Below are positions 15,270 to 24,164 of a DNA stretch of 40,800 bases, piece by piece. How positions within the stretch are numbered: position 1 is the stretch's first letter; each line of letters begins with the position of its first letter. This DNA is from a filamentous cyanobacterium ESFC-1 (GTDB lineage Bacteria; Cyanobacteriota; Cyanobacteriia; Cyanobacteriales; Spirulinaceae). Both the position numbers and the translations under genes were made by a program. Location: the NCBI GenBank assembly GCA_000380225.1, contig KB904821.1, positions 3,890,030 through 3,930,829 on the forward strand, in the 5' to 3' direction. The notes under the pieces were generated by a model. That model did not search any database and was not told where the DNA came from. It saw only the letters and a program-made list of their open reading frames with translations.

Positions 15270-18005
15270 ATGGTTCGGTTTCCGCGTAAATCTTCCCTGC
15301 GTCAACGGCTCAATCTCTCTCGCTGGGCGATCGCGCATCCCTGGTTAACCGTCGGGTTTTGGATTGCGGTAACGGTAGCCGGGCTTTTGGCGTTGAGTAG
15401 TCTCAAGTATGCCTTATTTCCCGATGTTACCTTTCCGGTGGTGGTGGTACAAAGCCAAACCCCCACAGAAACCGCCACGGCTACAGAATCCGAGTTAACC
15501 CTTCCCCTCGAAGCCGCCTTAGCCGATGTAGACGATCTGCAACAATATCGTTCTACCACTTATCCCGGCCGGGCGATCGCGAACCTAGAATTTGAAGTCG
15601 GAACCAATTTACCCGCCGCCGCCGCCGCAGTTAGGGCAGAATTAGATAAAGCTGACTTCCCCCCAGAAACCAGCTTCGAGGTGATTCCTTTCAACCTCAA
15701 CGAATCGGCTTCAGTCAGTTATGCCCTCGAAAGCGAAACCTTAGAATTAGAAGAATTAACCCAACTGGCGAAAACTGAAATTATCCCACCCATTACCGAA
15801 CTTGATGGCGTATTACGGGTAAATTTTCTCGGAGACAGCACTCCCCCCCAAGACATCGAAAACAACGAAATTGACAGCCAACAAACCCTCATCCGGTTTA
15901 ACGGCAATAATGCCTTAGCCTTTCAAGTCGTCAAAGAAAGCGACGCAAATACCCTCGATATTGTCGCGGCTGTCGAGGAAACCGTTGAGGAGTTGCGATC
16001 GCAATTTGCCCAAATTACCTTTACCCTCGCTGAAACCCAAGCCAACTTTATTCGCGAAGCCACCCAAGCCACCATCGATGCCTTGATTTTGGCGATTATT
16101 TTGGCAGTTTTAGTCATTTATCCCTTTTTACGCAACTTTCGCGCCACCATTATCACCGCCCTAGCCATTCCCATTTCCTTACTCGGAACTTGCATCGTCA
16201 TGGCGATCGCGGGGTTTAATTTAGAAACCATTACCCTACTTGCCCTTGCCCTCGTTATTGGTATTATCGTCGATGACGCGATCGTTGATGTGGAAAACAT
16301 CTCGCGACACATCGAAGCCGGACAATCCCCCAGAGAAGCTGCCATCAACGGTACAGATGAAATCGGCCTCACCGTCAGCGCCTCAACCCTCACCATTGTT
16401 GCCGTTTTCCTGCCCGTTGCCTTTATGGGAGGAACAATCGGTCAGTTTTTCAAACCCTTTGGCTTAACCGTGTCTGCCGCCGTGTTAATCTCATTGCTGG
16501 TGGCTCGTACCCTCTCCCCCGTCTTAGCCGTTTGGTGGTTGCGACCCCGACGCAATTCCCATCCCGAAACCTCCAGACCCCCCATCCCCGTTGATGCCGA
16601 CAACGAATTAATCCCCAATCGCAACTATCGCAATTTACTGCGCTGGTCGTTGCATCATCGCGGTATGATTGTCGCGATCGCGATCGCGAGTTTTGCCGTA
16701 GGAATCGCCCTCATCCCCCTCATCCCCAAAGGCTTTATCCCGCAACTCGATCGCGGTGAATTTAACATCGTTTACACCTCTGCTTTACCCCAACTCCCTG
16801 ACAATCAACCCCCCCCAGCATCTCCTCCCCCAGAAACCCCCCCACCTAACCCAGATTCTGAATTTGGAGAAGGATCATTCGATTGGCTCAAAGACCTAGC
16901 CCAATCCCCCATGCGCTTGCTGTTGGCGCGATCGCGAAACGTCGCAGAAGACATCGAACAAACCGTCCTCGATCTCCCCGATGTCGAATCTGTCTTTACC
17001 CTGGTGGGCGTGCGGGGCGAACCCAACAAAGGTAAACTCTATGTACGCCTCAAACCCTCTCGCTTGCTCACAACCGCCCAAATTCAAACCCAAATCCGCG
17101 AACAACTCCCCAACCTCGAAGGAGTCACCATTGGCGTTGAAGACATCCAATTTGTCGATACCGTTGACCAAAAACCCCTGCAAATCGCTTTGATTGGGGA
17201 CGACCTCGAAACCCTCACGAATGCAGCCCAAGACCTCAAAAATCAAATAGAACCCCTCCCCGGTTTTGTTGAAGTCACCATTACTGCCGAAGAAGACCCC
17301 ACCAATCCCAATCGCATCGAGCGCCTAAACGGTCAACGAGCCGTCTACTTCGCTGCCAATTTAGCCCCAGGAAAAGCCCTAGGAGACGCGACAACCCAAG
17401 CATTAGGCATTGCAGAGGAGATTATACCTGATGACGTTTTCCTCGACCTTAAAGGCGATGCTGCGTCCAGTAGTAATGTGTTTGCCAGCTTTGGCACAAC
17501 CCTGGCTTTGGCCATTGTTTGTATGTTGATTGTGCTATTTTTGCCCTTTGGCCGCTTACTGGAACCCTTAGTTGTCGGTTTATCCCTTCCCCTGGCTTTA
17601 GTCGGAGCAATGTTGGCGTTACTGATTACCCAAAGCGATTTCGGCATGATTTCTTTGATTGGCTTAATCTTTTTGCTGGGGCTTTTAGACAAAAATGCCT
17701 TGCTGCTGATGGATTATGTCAATCAACTACGACGCTCAGGACTCAACCGTTCTGAAGCCATTTTACAAACCGGACAGGTGCGCTTGCGACCCATTTTGAT
17801 GACCACGTTTTCTACCATTCTCGGTATGCTTCCCATTGCCTTGGGTTGGGGCGCAGGTGCAGAGTTGCGTCAACCGATGGCTGTGGCAATTATCGGCGGT
17901 TTAATGGCATCAACGCTGTTGAGTTTGGTTGTCGTCCCGGTTTTATATGCTTTACTCGAAGATGCTTGGCTGGGCTTGGTTCACCGCTTCCGGGGTAAGG
18001 TTTAG
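15270..18005 (+). CDS. RND-family efflux transporter (AcrB/HAE1-like)
   Basis: 911 residues, against about 1,030-1,050 for AcrB. The first transmembrane helix is at about 28-48, followed by the FPDVTFPVVVVQSQTPTETA motif typical of AcrB-type pumps. Helix 4 contains LVIGIIVDDAIVDVENI (about 328-344), whose two adjacent Asp are the proton-relay residues. The second half repeats the architecture, ending in GLLDKNALLLMDYVNQLRR and PILMTTFSTILGMLPIALGW. A Pro-rich insert (about 510-535) lies in the second periplasmic loop. The shortened periplasmic loops explain the smaller size. No membrane-fusion or TolC-like gene adjoins it, so export partners and substrate are unknown. Confidence 0.9.
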   Translation: MVRFPRKSSLRQRLNLSRWAIAHPWLTVGFWIAVTVAGLLALSSLKYALFPDVTFPVVVVQSQTPTETATATESELTLPLEAALADVDDLQQYRSTTYPGRAIANLEFEVGTNLPAAAAAVRAELDKADFPPETSFEVIPFNLNESASVSYALESETLELEELTQLAKTEIIPPITELDGVLRVNFLGDSTPPQDIENNEIDSQQTLIRFNGNNALAFQVVKESDANTLDIVAAVEETVEELRSQFAQITFTLAETQANFIREATQATIDALILAIILAVLVIYPFLRNFRATIITALAIPISLLGTCIVMAIAGFNLETITLLALALVIGIIVDDAIVDVENISRHIEAGQSPREAAINGTDEIGLTVSASTLTIVAVFLPVAFMGGTIGQFFKPFGLTVSAAVLISLLVARTLSPVLAVWWLRPRRNSHPETSRPPIPVDADNELIPNRNYRNLLRWSLHHRGMIVAIAIASFAVGIALIPLIPKGFIPQLDRGEFNIVYTSALPQLPDNQPPPASPPPETPPPNPDSEFGEGSFDWLKDLAQSPMRLLLARSRNVAEDIEQTVLDLPDVESVFTLVGVRGEPNKGKLYVRLKPSRLLTTAQIQTQIREQLPNLEGVTIGVEDIQFVDTVDQKPLQIALIGDDLETLTNAAQDLKNQIEPLPGFVEVTITAEEDPTNPNRIERLNGQRAVYFAANLAPGKALGDATTQALGIAEEIIPDDVFLDLKGDAASSSNVFASFGTTLALAIVCMLIVLFLPFGRLLEPLVVGLSLPLALVGAMLALLITQSDFGMISLIGLIFLLGLLDKNALLLMDYVNQLRRSGLNRSEAILQTGQVRLRPILMTTFSTILGMLPIALGWGAGAELRQPMAVAIIGGLMASTLLSLVVVPVLYALLEDAWLGLVHRFRGKV

Positions 18006-18110
18006 TTATTGGTTGTTGGTTGTTGGTAACAAGTCAAGGTTTCGTCCCCATTCCATTGTCCAATCTTGCGTAGGGGCGGGGTTTCCCCGTCCAAATTTAC
18101 GTTACGGCGA
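18006..18110. repeat. Heptamer tract and TAGGGGCGGGGTTTCCCC repeat
   Basis: TTATTGGTTGTTGGTTGTTGG directly follows the RND stop codon. At about 18028-18110 is a block (AACAAGTCAAGGTTT ... TAGGGGCGGGGTTTCCCCGT ... GGCGAC) that recurs, diverged, at about 25350-25435. The CGGGG-TTT-CCCCG core is a small hairpin. Confidence 0.7.
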
Positions 18111-18162
18111 CGCAGCATCTAATCGTCCTAATACCAAATCCGCTTACCAAAAATCCTGGGTC

Positions 18163-18335
18163 TAAAGCCTCGTCCTTTAAGGACGGCTTTGTGCTAAACT
18201 TTTAGCTAGAGTACCGTTGGGCAAATGGGAAAAGTGCTCGCCGAGGGTAAAGAGATCGGGGTTAATACTTCGGTATCAGCTAGACTCTCCCGATGAAGCG
18301 AGAATCCCCGACCGTTTACGGCGGGGAGTTGTCAA
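18163..18335 (+). mobile_element. Non-autonomous IS200/IS605 derivative keeping the omega-RNA region
   Basis: The left-end hairpin AAAGCCTCGTCC/GGACGGCTTT (18164-18190) is joined, after a large internal deletion, to the last 27 codons of a tnpB gene and the right end. The right end has a CCCCG...CGGGG hairpin (18306-18325) and closes with GGAGTTGTCAA at 18335. The last 11 nt are identical to the right end of the tnpB-bearing element at 40510-40520. In known TnpB systems the omega RNA comes from exactly this region (tnpB 3' end plus right end), with the flanking DNA as guide. The element is only about 173 bp and cannot encode a protein of its own. Confidence 0.75.
18213..18296 (+). pseudogene. 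tnpB C-terminal remnant
   Basis: In frame, this reads TVGQMGKVLAEGKEIGV, then NTSVSARLSR and TGA. It aligns with the C-terminal tail of TnpB at the right edge (AVGQVVPTLVEGKDEG ... ARVSL). The rest of the gene is deleted and there is no start codon. Retention of just this part suggests selection on the RNA, or simply the limits of the deletion. Confidence 0.7.
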
Positions 18336-18341
18336 CGAAAC

Positions 18342-18417
18342 CCGCTTATTGTATTAGTCCGCGAAGGCGGACTTTGCGCTCATTAGCCCCGGATTTCCAA
18401 TCCGAGGGCGGGTTATC
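18342..18417. repeat. AACCCGC/GGCGGGTT-bounded hairpin repeat, short copy
   Basis: AACCCGC at one end and GGGCGGGTT at the other. The inner palindromes are AGTCCGCGAAGGCGGACT and CGGATTTCCAATCCG. It is related to the longer copy at 38700-38867, which has the same ends and the same AGTCCGC...GCGGACT hairpin. It begins 6 bp from the right end of the IS derivative. Confidence 0.75.
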
Positions 18418-18458
18418 GTAATAGACGGTGTATCACGCGCCGGATTTGGTATAACCCT

Positions 18459-18712
18459 AAAGTTGAGATTGGATGAGGAAACCTCACCCCTACAGAGGCT
18501 TTCTCTCCACTCCCCCCCCGATTGCCGATTGCCGATTGCCGACTGCCCAAAAACTACTGCCGACTGCCCCAAAAACCCCCACTATCCAAAAACGATTAAG
18601 GGGAAACAGAGGCTTTCTGTCCACTCTTTCACGACTGCCGATTGCCGACTGCCCAAAAACTACTGCCGACTGCCCCAAAAACCCCCACTATCCAAAAACG
18701 ATTAAGGGGAAA
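18459..18712. repeat. About 110-bp direct tandem repeat with GATTGCC heptamers
   Basis: A block beginning CAGAGGCTTTCT at 18493 and ending ATTAAGGGGAAA at 18606 is repeated from 18607 to 18712. Differences are few and mainly in the number of GCCGATT/GCCGACT heptamers. It is preceded by AAAGTTGAGATTGGATGAGG, which recurs at about 27130. All ORFs here are repeat artefacts. Confidence 0.85.
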
Positions 18713-18816
18713 AGGACAATAAGCCTTTCCCCCTGTTGCCAGTATCTGCATTCCCCGAAGAATTGAAGCGCGATACTACAATCATCAGTTTATAGATTTT
18801 AATCAGCAAGGATGTT

Positions 18817-18999
18817 TTAGTGATGGGAGGACATTGCCGAGGAAGCAACATTCCTTTCTTTTAAGCGGCGGATAAGGTCTACTAACACCTCAGTTTTAGT
18901 TTTGCCTCGATCGGCGCAATACCCCTCTAGGAGGTGAAAGTCGGCTTCGGTGAGGCGAATGGTGAGAACCTTATTGGATGGCGGTTTTGTTCGGGGCAT
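18817..18999 (-). CDS. Small ribbon-helix-helix protein
   Basis: 60 residues: a basic N-terminus (MPRTKPPSNK), then VLTIRLTEADFHLLEGYCAD and KTKTEVLVDLIRRL, the strand-helix-helix pattern of CopG/MobC-like RHH domains. Such proteins are antitoxins, plasmid copy-number repressors or mobilisation accessory proteins. No toxin or relaxase gene is adjacent. It stands alone next to repeats, so it may be a relic of a mobile element or a solitary regulator. Confidence 0.65.
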   Translation of the reverse strand: MPRTKPPSNKVLTIRLTEADFHLLEGYCADRGKTKTEVLVDLIRRLKERNVASSAMSSHH

Positions 19000-19242
19000 A
19001 AGGCAAGTTTCGTACTAACAATATACATCAATTATCTTGACATACATCAAGGCGATCGCGTTAGGGCAATTGGTAGAAATTTCGCGATCGCCCCCTCTCT
19101 AAGAAGGTCGCGATCGCCCCATCTCTAGAAAAATTCCCCCCTCTGTATCCCCCGTTGGGTCTGGATTTCCCGCTTTTTTTATTACAATTTCAATACTTAT
19201 GATATACTTTGTATGTACATTGTTAACGAAAGTCAACGAATT

Positions 19243-19398
19243 ATGAACACCTCTGATAAAACAATAGCTACACAAGAATCTGACCCCTCGTTACAAGACA
19301 CTTGGACGCAGGGGATGCAAAAAGCCATGACTTGGGGCGATCGCGCTCTCGATGTCGTGTTTATGGTTTTAAGTGAAGTTGAAGAAAACTTAGATTAG
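19243..19398 (+). CDS. Small hypothetical protein
   Basis: 51 residues from the ATG at 19243 (MNTSDKT); an in-frame ATG at 19213 would add 10. The sequence is acidic, with an amphipathic C-terminal half (MQKAMTWGDRALDVVFMVLS, then EVEENLD). No family is recognised. The codon pattern includes an in-frame HIP1 site (GCGATCGCG) like neighbouring real genes. The evidence is modest and the function unknown. Confidence 0.45.
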   Translation: MNTSDKTIATQESDPSLQDTWTQGMQKAMTWGDRALDVVFMVLSEVEENLD

Positions 19399-19851
19399 TA
19401 GCTGACAACCACTCACGAATCAAAATAAGATTCAGTTATTTTAAACAACATCGCTGTCGAGCAGAACTGCCATAAATCTATTTTGGCAATCTAGATTTAT
19501 GCCTGTAGGAACTTTTCGCTCTTTAGCACCAATGTTAAGGTAACAGTAAAGCGAAAACTAAAGCGCCAAGGTGAACAACCTTGAATCAACTTGATTGTTT
19601 CGGGGTCTATCTTACCCAACAATAATCGAGACTGTATCGTATTGGCTTATGCCATTCTCGCTTTAGACAACACCAAATCTCAAAAGGGACTTGTAAAATT
19701 CATATTTTTGGATTGTTCACAATCCCTAATACCAATAATAAACAAAAAAATAATATTTGACTCAAATTTTCACAAAAATTGAAATTTGAAACATTTTTCA
19801 AAAACGAGTTTTGGTGTTTTCGCTTTTGCTGTGTAGTGAAGTTCCGTATGT
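19399..19851. promoter_or_regulatory. Long AT-rich leader or promoter region before the MFS transporter
   Basis: 453 bp without a convincing gene. It contains a perfect 10-bp inverted repeat, CATAAATCTA (19471-19480) and TAGATTTATG (19492-19501). Then comes a looser pair CGCTCTTTAG (19519) and CTAAAGCG (about 19558). The last 130 bp are very AT-rich (about 19735-19800). The folded elements could form a structured 5' leader. No known riboswitch class was recognised. Confidence 0.4.
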
Positions 19852-21222
19852 ATGCTTGACCTTAATCGTGATAAATCCAAAAAAACAGAACTAAGTGTTT
19901 TCCAACTCTTAAATATGAGCGTTGGTTTTTTCGGCATTCAATTTGGTTGGGCATTGCAGATGTCCAACACCAGCGCCATTTATGAATACTTAGGCGCAAG
20001 TCCCGAACAAATCCCGATTCTCTGGTTAGCGGCTCCCCTCAGTGGCCTCATTGCCCAACCCATTATCGGCTACATGAGCGATCGCACCTGGAATTGGTTA
20101 GGCCGCCGCAGACCCTACTTTCTAGCCGGGGCCATCCTCAGCTCCATCGCCCTTATCCTCATGCCCAACTCCTCTAGCCTGTGGATGGCCGCAGGCTTGC
20201 TGTGGCTGCTCGACACCTCCATCAACATCAGTATGGAGCCATTTCGAGCCTTTGTCGCCGACATTGTACCCGAAAAACAGCGCACCGTCGGCTTTGCCAT
20301 GCAGAGCCTTTTTATCGGCTTAGGAGCCGTCGTCGCCGCCCTCATGCCTTGGCTGCTAGACCGCCTGTTCGACTTTAGCGCCCAAGGTCATCAAACCATT
20401 CCCTTCCCCGTGAAATTGTCCTTTTATGTCGGGGCGGCTGCCTTTTTGGGAACCGTATTATGGACGGTACTTTCAACACCAGAAATCCCTCCCAAAAACC
20501 TCAAAGCCTTTGAGCGACGTATCGAAAAAACCGGGGGCTTCAGCAACGGCTTCAAAGCCATCTTAGGATTATTTAAAAATATGCCCGAAACCATGAAACA
20601 ACTGGCTGGCGTGCAGTTTTTCTCCTGGTTAGGGATGTTTTGTATGTTTTTATACTTCCCCCCCGCCGTCGCCCACAACATCTTCGGAGCAGCGCGAGAA
20701 AGCTCGGCTTTATACGCAGAGGGCATTGAATGGGCGGGAGTTTGCATTGCGGTTTACAACGCCGTGTGCTTCTTAGTATCTTGGCCCATTGCTCGCATTG
20801 CCAATCGCTTAGGCTGTCAACTCACCCACGCCTTCTGTTTATTTGTTGGGGGAGCCAGCTTAATCTCATTACTATTTATTGACAATCATATTTGGCTTAT
20901 CTTACCCATGGCAGGCTTTGGGATTGCTTGGGCCAGCATTCTCTCGATGCCTTATGCCATGTTAGCCAAAGCCCTACCCGTCAACAAAATGGGGTCTTAT
21001 ATGGGGATTTTCAACGCCTTTATCGTCATGCCTCAAATCTGTGTGGCTTTGGGACTAGGTTGGATTATGCACCACTTTCTGCACAACGACAGCCTACTCG
21101 CCGTGGTTTTAGGCGGTGGTGCCATGATTATTTCCGCATTTTGGGCATTAGGCGTAAACCTCGATGTCGCGCAACAAGAAGATCAACAAACCTTTGGCAA
21201 ACAACTCACCGCCGAAGTCTAA
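19852..21222 (+). CDS. MFS transporter, GPH/sugar-cation symporter type
   Basis: 456 residues, about 12 hydrophobic helices. The N-terminus (LLNMSVGFFGIQFGWALQMSN) and the loop between helices 2 and 3 (GYMSDRTWNWLGRRRPYFLAG) are characteristic of the SLC45/sucrose-proton and GPH-like branch of MFS. Helix 4 has LLDTSINISMEPFRAFVADI. Family members carry disaccharides, but the substrate cannot be fixed here. No sugar-metabolism gene adjoins it. Its stop codon overlaps the stop of the convergent membrane-protein gene within CTAA at 21219-21222. Confidence 0.85.
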   Translation: MLDLNRDKSKKTELSVFQLLNMSVGFFGIQFGWALQMSNTSAIYEYLGASPEQIPILWLAAPLSGLIAQPIIGYMSDRTWNWLGRRRPYFLAGAILSSIALILMPNSSSLWMAAGLLWLLDTSINISMEPFRAFVADIVPEKQRTVGFAMQSLFIGLGAVVAALMPWLLDRLFDFSAQGHQTIPFPVKLSFYVGAAAFLGTVLWTVLSTPEIPPKNLKAFERRIEKTGGFSNGFKAILGLFKNMPETMKQLAGVQFFSWLGMFCMFLYFPPAVAHNIFGAARESSALYAEGIEWAGVCIAVYNAVCFLVSWPIARIANRLGCQLTHAFCLFVGGASLISLLFIDNHIWLILPMAGFGIAWASILSMPYAMLAKALPVNKMGSYMGIFNAFIVMPQICVALGLGWIMHHFLHNDSLLAVVLGGGAMIISAFWALGVNLDVAQQEDQQTFGKQLTAEV

Positions 21223-22214
21223 CCGTGACGACGGCGACGGCTGCGACTGGGACGACTGGTAGAAACTTCATATTCTAAAGCTGCCCCAATGCCAAAAAAG
21301 ACACCACTAAAAACAAAGAAAACTTCGAGTAAGCCGCCGCCTTCGTAGTTTTCAATATACGAATAAGCGTACTTGAACCACATATCAGCGCAATAGTGAA
21401 ACACCGTGGCACAGGCAATCATGCGCCAAGACAAAGAAAACCGCCCTCCCCAAAACGCAATTAATAAGGTGGTGGCAATAATAATTAAGCCCACATCAGC
21501 AATGATGTAAAACAAATTCACCGGGCCCGCCAAACTAGACAAAAAGCGGTCTAAACTCGCCACCCAACCCGGTAAAGCTTCTTCTTCTGGGGCCGCAGGA
21601 GTCGGAACAGGGGCAGGGGACGGCGGTGGAGTCGGCGCGGCAACCAAAGTTACTGACTCGGCAGCAGGAGCATTAGCAGGCAGCGTTGCCTCACTATCCC
21701 CTGGAGTGAAAGTGACCACAAAAGCCAAAAGAATGGCAAGTAAAGCAATGACGACAACCGTGACCCATTGCCAGATTTCTAAATTTAAGCGTCGCGGCAA
21801 AACGGCGAGGGTCATACCCCAACTAATGCAGAAATAAAACAGCATATAGAAAAAATCCGCCGGGGAAACATCGGGGTCGAGGCCGAAATGCAGTTCCCAA
21901 ATGCCGAATAATACGCCGCCGAGGAAAAAGCACAACATCCCTAAACCCATGCCCAGCCAGACGTTACGACCACTGGCGATTTGAGGACTTTGCCAGTTGC
22001 GATAACACAATACAGCCGAGCCGAGAAAGGCACCGAGTTCAAAGATATAGGTGCTGACGATAAACCAAAAAGGCGGGTCTTCTCCGGGAGCAGTTTCGCT
22101 AAAGAGTAGAAAGAATAGTAAGGAAATAAAACACCAACCAATCGCAATGTAGATAATGTTTTGGGTGGTGAGGGGTTGTTTGGGTTTGGATGTAGTATCT
22201 GCGGTTTTACTCAT
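21219..22214 (-). CDS. Conserved multi-pass membrane protein of unknown function
   Basis: 331 residues, about seven hydrophobic helices: four at about 20-155, one at 155-178, then two or three at 235-315. A periplasmic or cytoplasmic loop at about 180-230 is rich in Ala and Pro (APTPPPSPAPVPTPAAPEEE). The C-terminus is basic (RPSRSRRRRHG). No enzymatic motif was recognised. The gene is divergent from the CHAT-FHA gene. Its leader holds a terminator-like hairpin (22248-22270 on the opposite strand) only about 34 bp before the start codon, which suggests attenuation. Confidence 0.75.
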   Translation of the reverse strand: MSKTADTTSKPKQPLTTQNIIYIAIGWCFISLLFFLLFSETAPGEDPPFWFIVSTYIFELGAFLGSAVLCYRNWQSPQIASGRNVWLGMGLGMLCFFLGGVLFGIWELHFGLDPDVSPADFFYMLFYFCISWGMTLAVLPRRLNLEIWQWVTVVVIALLAILLAFVVTFTPGDSEATLPANAPAAESVTLVAAPTPPPSPAPVPTPAAPEEEALPGWVASLDRFLSSLAGPVNLFYIIADVGLIIIATTLLIAFWGGRFSLSWRMIACATVFHYCADMWFKYAYSYIENYEGGGLLEVFFVFSGVFFGIGAALEYEVSTSRPSRSRRRRHG

Positions 22215-22239
22215 GGGCGGTAGAGGCTACCAACAATAA

Positions 22240-22270
22240 GGAAAAAAGTTGTATTGCACAGGAATACAAC
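22240..22270 (-). promoter_or_regulatory. Attenuator-like hairpin in the leader of the membrane-protein gene
   Basis: Read on the minus strand, GTTGTATT (22270-22263) pairs perfectly with AATACAAC (22255-22248) across 7 nt and is followed at once by TTTTTTCC. That is the layout of a Rho-independent terminator, but it lies upstream of the start at 22214. It could instead be an operator shared with the divergent CHAT-FHA gene. Confidence 0.5.
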
Positions 22271-22529
22271 AGGTTCTCTTGTCCTTAGTGTAGTGGTCTC
22301 TTGCTTAATTGGCGCGAAACGAAAAAGATTGACTCTATCTTCCCTGGGGTGCGAGGGGGCCTCGGCCTTGATTGTGGGGGAGTTATCGAGGGTTATTTTG
22401 CAATTATTGGTGCTACTGCTACGATCGAAGTCATTGATTTTATGGATGTCGCTCTCTTGGGGTCTAGCGAGAGTCCTCTTGAGACATTTAAGATAAATTG
22501 TGGTTTTGAAAATACAGTAGGGATTGGGA

Positions 22530-24164
22530 ATGACTGTCGGAGTAACGCCTTGCCTGAGCTTAGCCATTGAACGTTTAACCCAAACTGGATCGGATAATTT
22601 TGCGATTTGGGTTCTCAATGCACCTTTGAGTAGTGCTTATGGCTTTCATCATTGTGCTTGGCCGCACAGTCTTACCCGTAAATGGCTGGCATGGCAAGAG
22701 ATGTTTTCGTTACAAAGTCAGTTACATCTGCCTGTAACCCACAGTGACCTGAAAACCGTGTCAGAGGATGCTGTGGGGACTTCTGGGGGTGAAAGCTCTA
22801 CTCATGGCTATGGCGGGCGTTTGATGCAGGATTTTGGCATTGAGTTGTGGCAGTGGTTATTTAGTGATTCGATTCGTAACAGTTTCGCTCAAAGTCGCGG
22901 CATGGCTCACGGTCAAAATCAGCCGTTGCGCTTGCGTTTGGATTTGCGCGACCCGGATTTAATTCCCCTTCCTTGGGAGATTATGCAGCCCGAAGCGGGA
23001 AAACAGTCGATTTCGCTAAATCAAAAGTTATTGTTTAGTCGTACTACCAGCGATGTCGATCCCCTCAGTCCGGTAGAACGAGCCAATGCGTTAAAAATTT
23101 TGTTGGTTTTGGGGGAAAATCAAGATGTACGCGGTCGCCGTAAAACTTTGTTGCAACTGGAAAACGAAGCGGATGTGCTGAGAGAGGTTTTAAATTTACA
23201 AAATGTTGCGCCTCCCTCGGATTCCTTGGCGACTCCGGTAGCCGCCACGGTGGAAACTTTATTACAACCGACGACCGCCCAATTGATTGAGGCGTTGGAA
23301 ACCCAGGATTATAATATCTTTTTCTTTGCGGGTCATGGGATTCCGGCTCCGGATGGGGGCTTGCTGTTCCTCGCGGAAAATCAAACTCTCAATGGTACGG
23401 AATTGGCTCAGGTGTTGGTGCGGACGCGGGTGACGTTGGCGGTGTTTAATGCTTGTTGGGGCGCACAACCGGATTGTCGCGAACAACGGGCGATTCCTCG
23501 CAGTAGTTTGGCGGAGGTGTTGGTACATTATGGGGTTCCGGCGGTTTTGGCGATGCGGGATTCGATCGCGGATGCGGAGGCGTTGAGTTTTATTGAGGCG
23601 TTTACCAGTGCGATCGCGTCTCGTCATGCGATTGATAGTGCTGTCGCGATCGCCCGTCAACAGTTATTGATGTTATATAAGTTTAATCAACCCGCTTGGA
23701 CGCTGCCGATTTTGTATATGCACCCAGAGTTTGAAGGGGAGTTGATTCAGCCTTTAGAGCCAAGCATTACGGAGTTACCGACAATTTTACCGAGTAACTT
23801 TACGGGGAATCGTTTTTGTGCGTTTTTACAACCGATTGATGCCAATAACCCGACAACAGCAACTTCGGTTCGGGGCGGTTTGATGCGGATTGGCCGAAAA
23901 TCGGATAACGATCTGGCGATTACTGAAAAATGGGTCAGTCAAAATCACGCTAAAATCTTTTGTCGTGAGGTCGGAGGCCCTGGGGATGAGCCGTCTTGCT
24001 TTTATTTAGAGGATGATTCTCGGTTTGGCACCTTTGTTTATAGTCAAGAGGGTTGGCAAAAAGTTCATCACCAAGAAATTCGTTTATATTCTGGCGTTCA
24101 CCTCAAGTTTGGCAGTTTACAGGGTCAGACTTGGGAGTTTGCGATCGAAGTCGAACCGGGTTAG
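22530..24164 (+). CDS. CHAT-domain caspase-like protease fused to an FHA domain
   Basis: About 544 residues from the ATG at 22530; a TTG two codons upstream is less likely. The CHAT domain spans about 130-400, with the catalytic dyad His271 (FFFAGHG) and Cys311 (FNACWG), counted from the TTG. The later motifs LAEVLVHYGVPAVLAMRDSI and ARQQLLMLYKFNQPAWTLPI are also CHAT-like. The C-terminal 100 residues form an FHA domain: GGLMRIGRKSDNDLAI, then VSQNHAKI and SRFGTFV. FHA domains bind phosphothreonine, so the peptidase may be targeted or switched by Ser/Thr kinase signalling. The first 120 residues resemble nothing I recognise. The gene is followed on the same strand by an acidic hypothetical protein and an HNH nuclease. 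Confidence 0.9.
   Translation: MTVGVTPCLSLAIERLTQTGSDNFAIWVLNAPLSSAYGFHHCAWPHSLTRKWLAWQEMFSLQSQLHLPVTHSDLKTVSEDAVGTSGGESSTHGYGGRLMQDFGIELWQWLFSDSIRNSFAQSRGMAHGQNQPLRLRLDLRDPDLIPLPWEIMQPEAGKQSISLNQKLLFSRTTSDVDPLSPVERANALKILLVLGENQDVRGRRKTLLQLENEADVLREVLNLQNVAPPSDSLATPVAATVETLLQPTTAQLIEALETQDYNIFFFAGHGIPAPDGGLLFLAENQTLNGTELAQVLVRTRVTLAVFNACWGAQPDCREQRAIPRSSLAEVLVHYGVPAVLAMRDSIADAEALSFIEAFTSAIASRHAIDSAVAIARQQLLMLYKFNQPAWTLPILYMHPEFEGELIQPLEPSITELPTILPSNFTGNRFCAFLQPIDANNPTTATSVRGGLMRIGRKSDNDLAITEKWVSQNHAKIFCREVGGPGDEPSCFYLEDDSRFGTFVYSQEGWQKVHHQEIRLYSGVHLKFGSLQGQTWEFAIEVEPG

Noticed and set aside
14988-15338. 116-aa minus-strand ORF upstream of and overlapping the RND gene
   Set aside because: It runs through a dispersed repeat and the 5' end of a clearly real gene in another frame; composition is repeat-derived.
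18354-18766. Several short ORFs rich in IADCRLP or GQSA residues
   Set aside because: They are translations of the GATTGCC heptamers and the tandem repeat at 18459-18712.
19591-19782. 63-aa plus-strand ORF upstream of the MFS gene
   Set aside because: Very AT-rich, no Shine-Dalgarno, no family resemblance; the region fits a leader better.
22211-22618. 135-aa minus-strand ORF overlapping the CHAT-FHA start
   Set aside because: It covers the divergent promoter region and the first codons of a well-supported gene; no family pattern.
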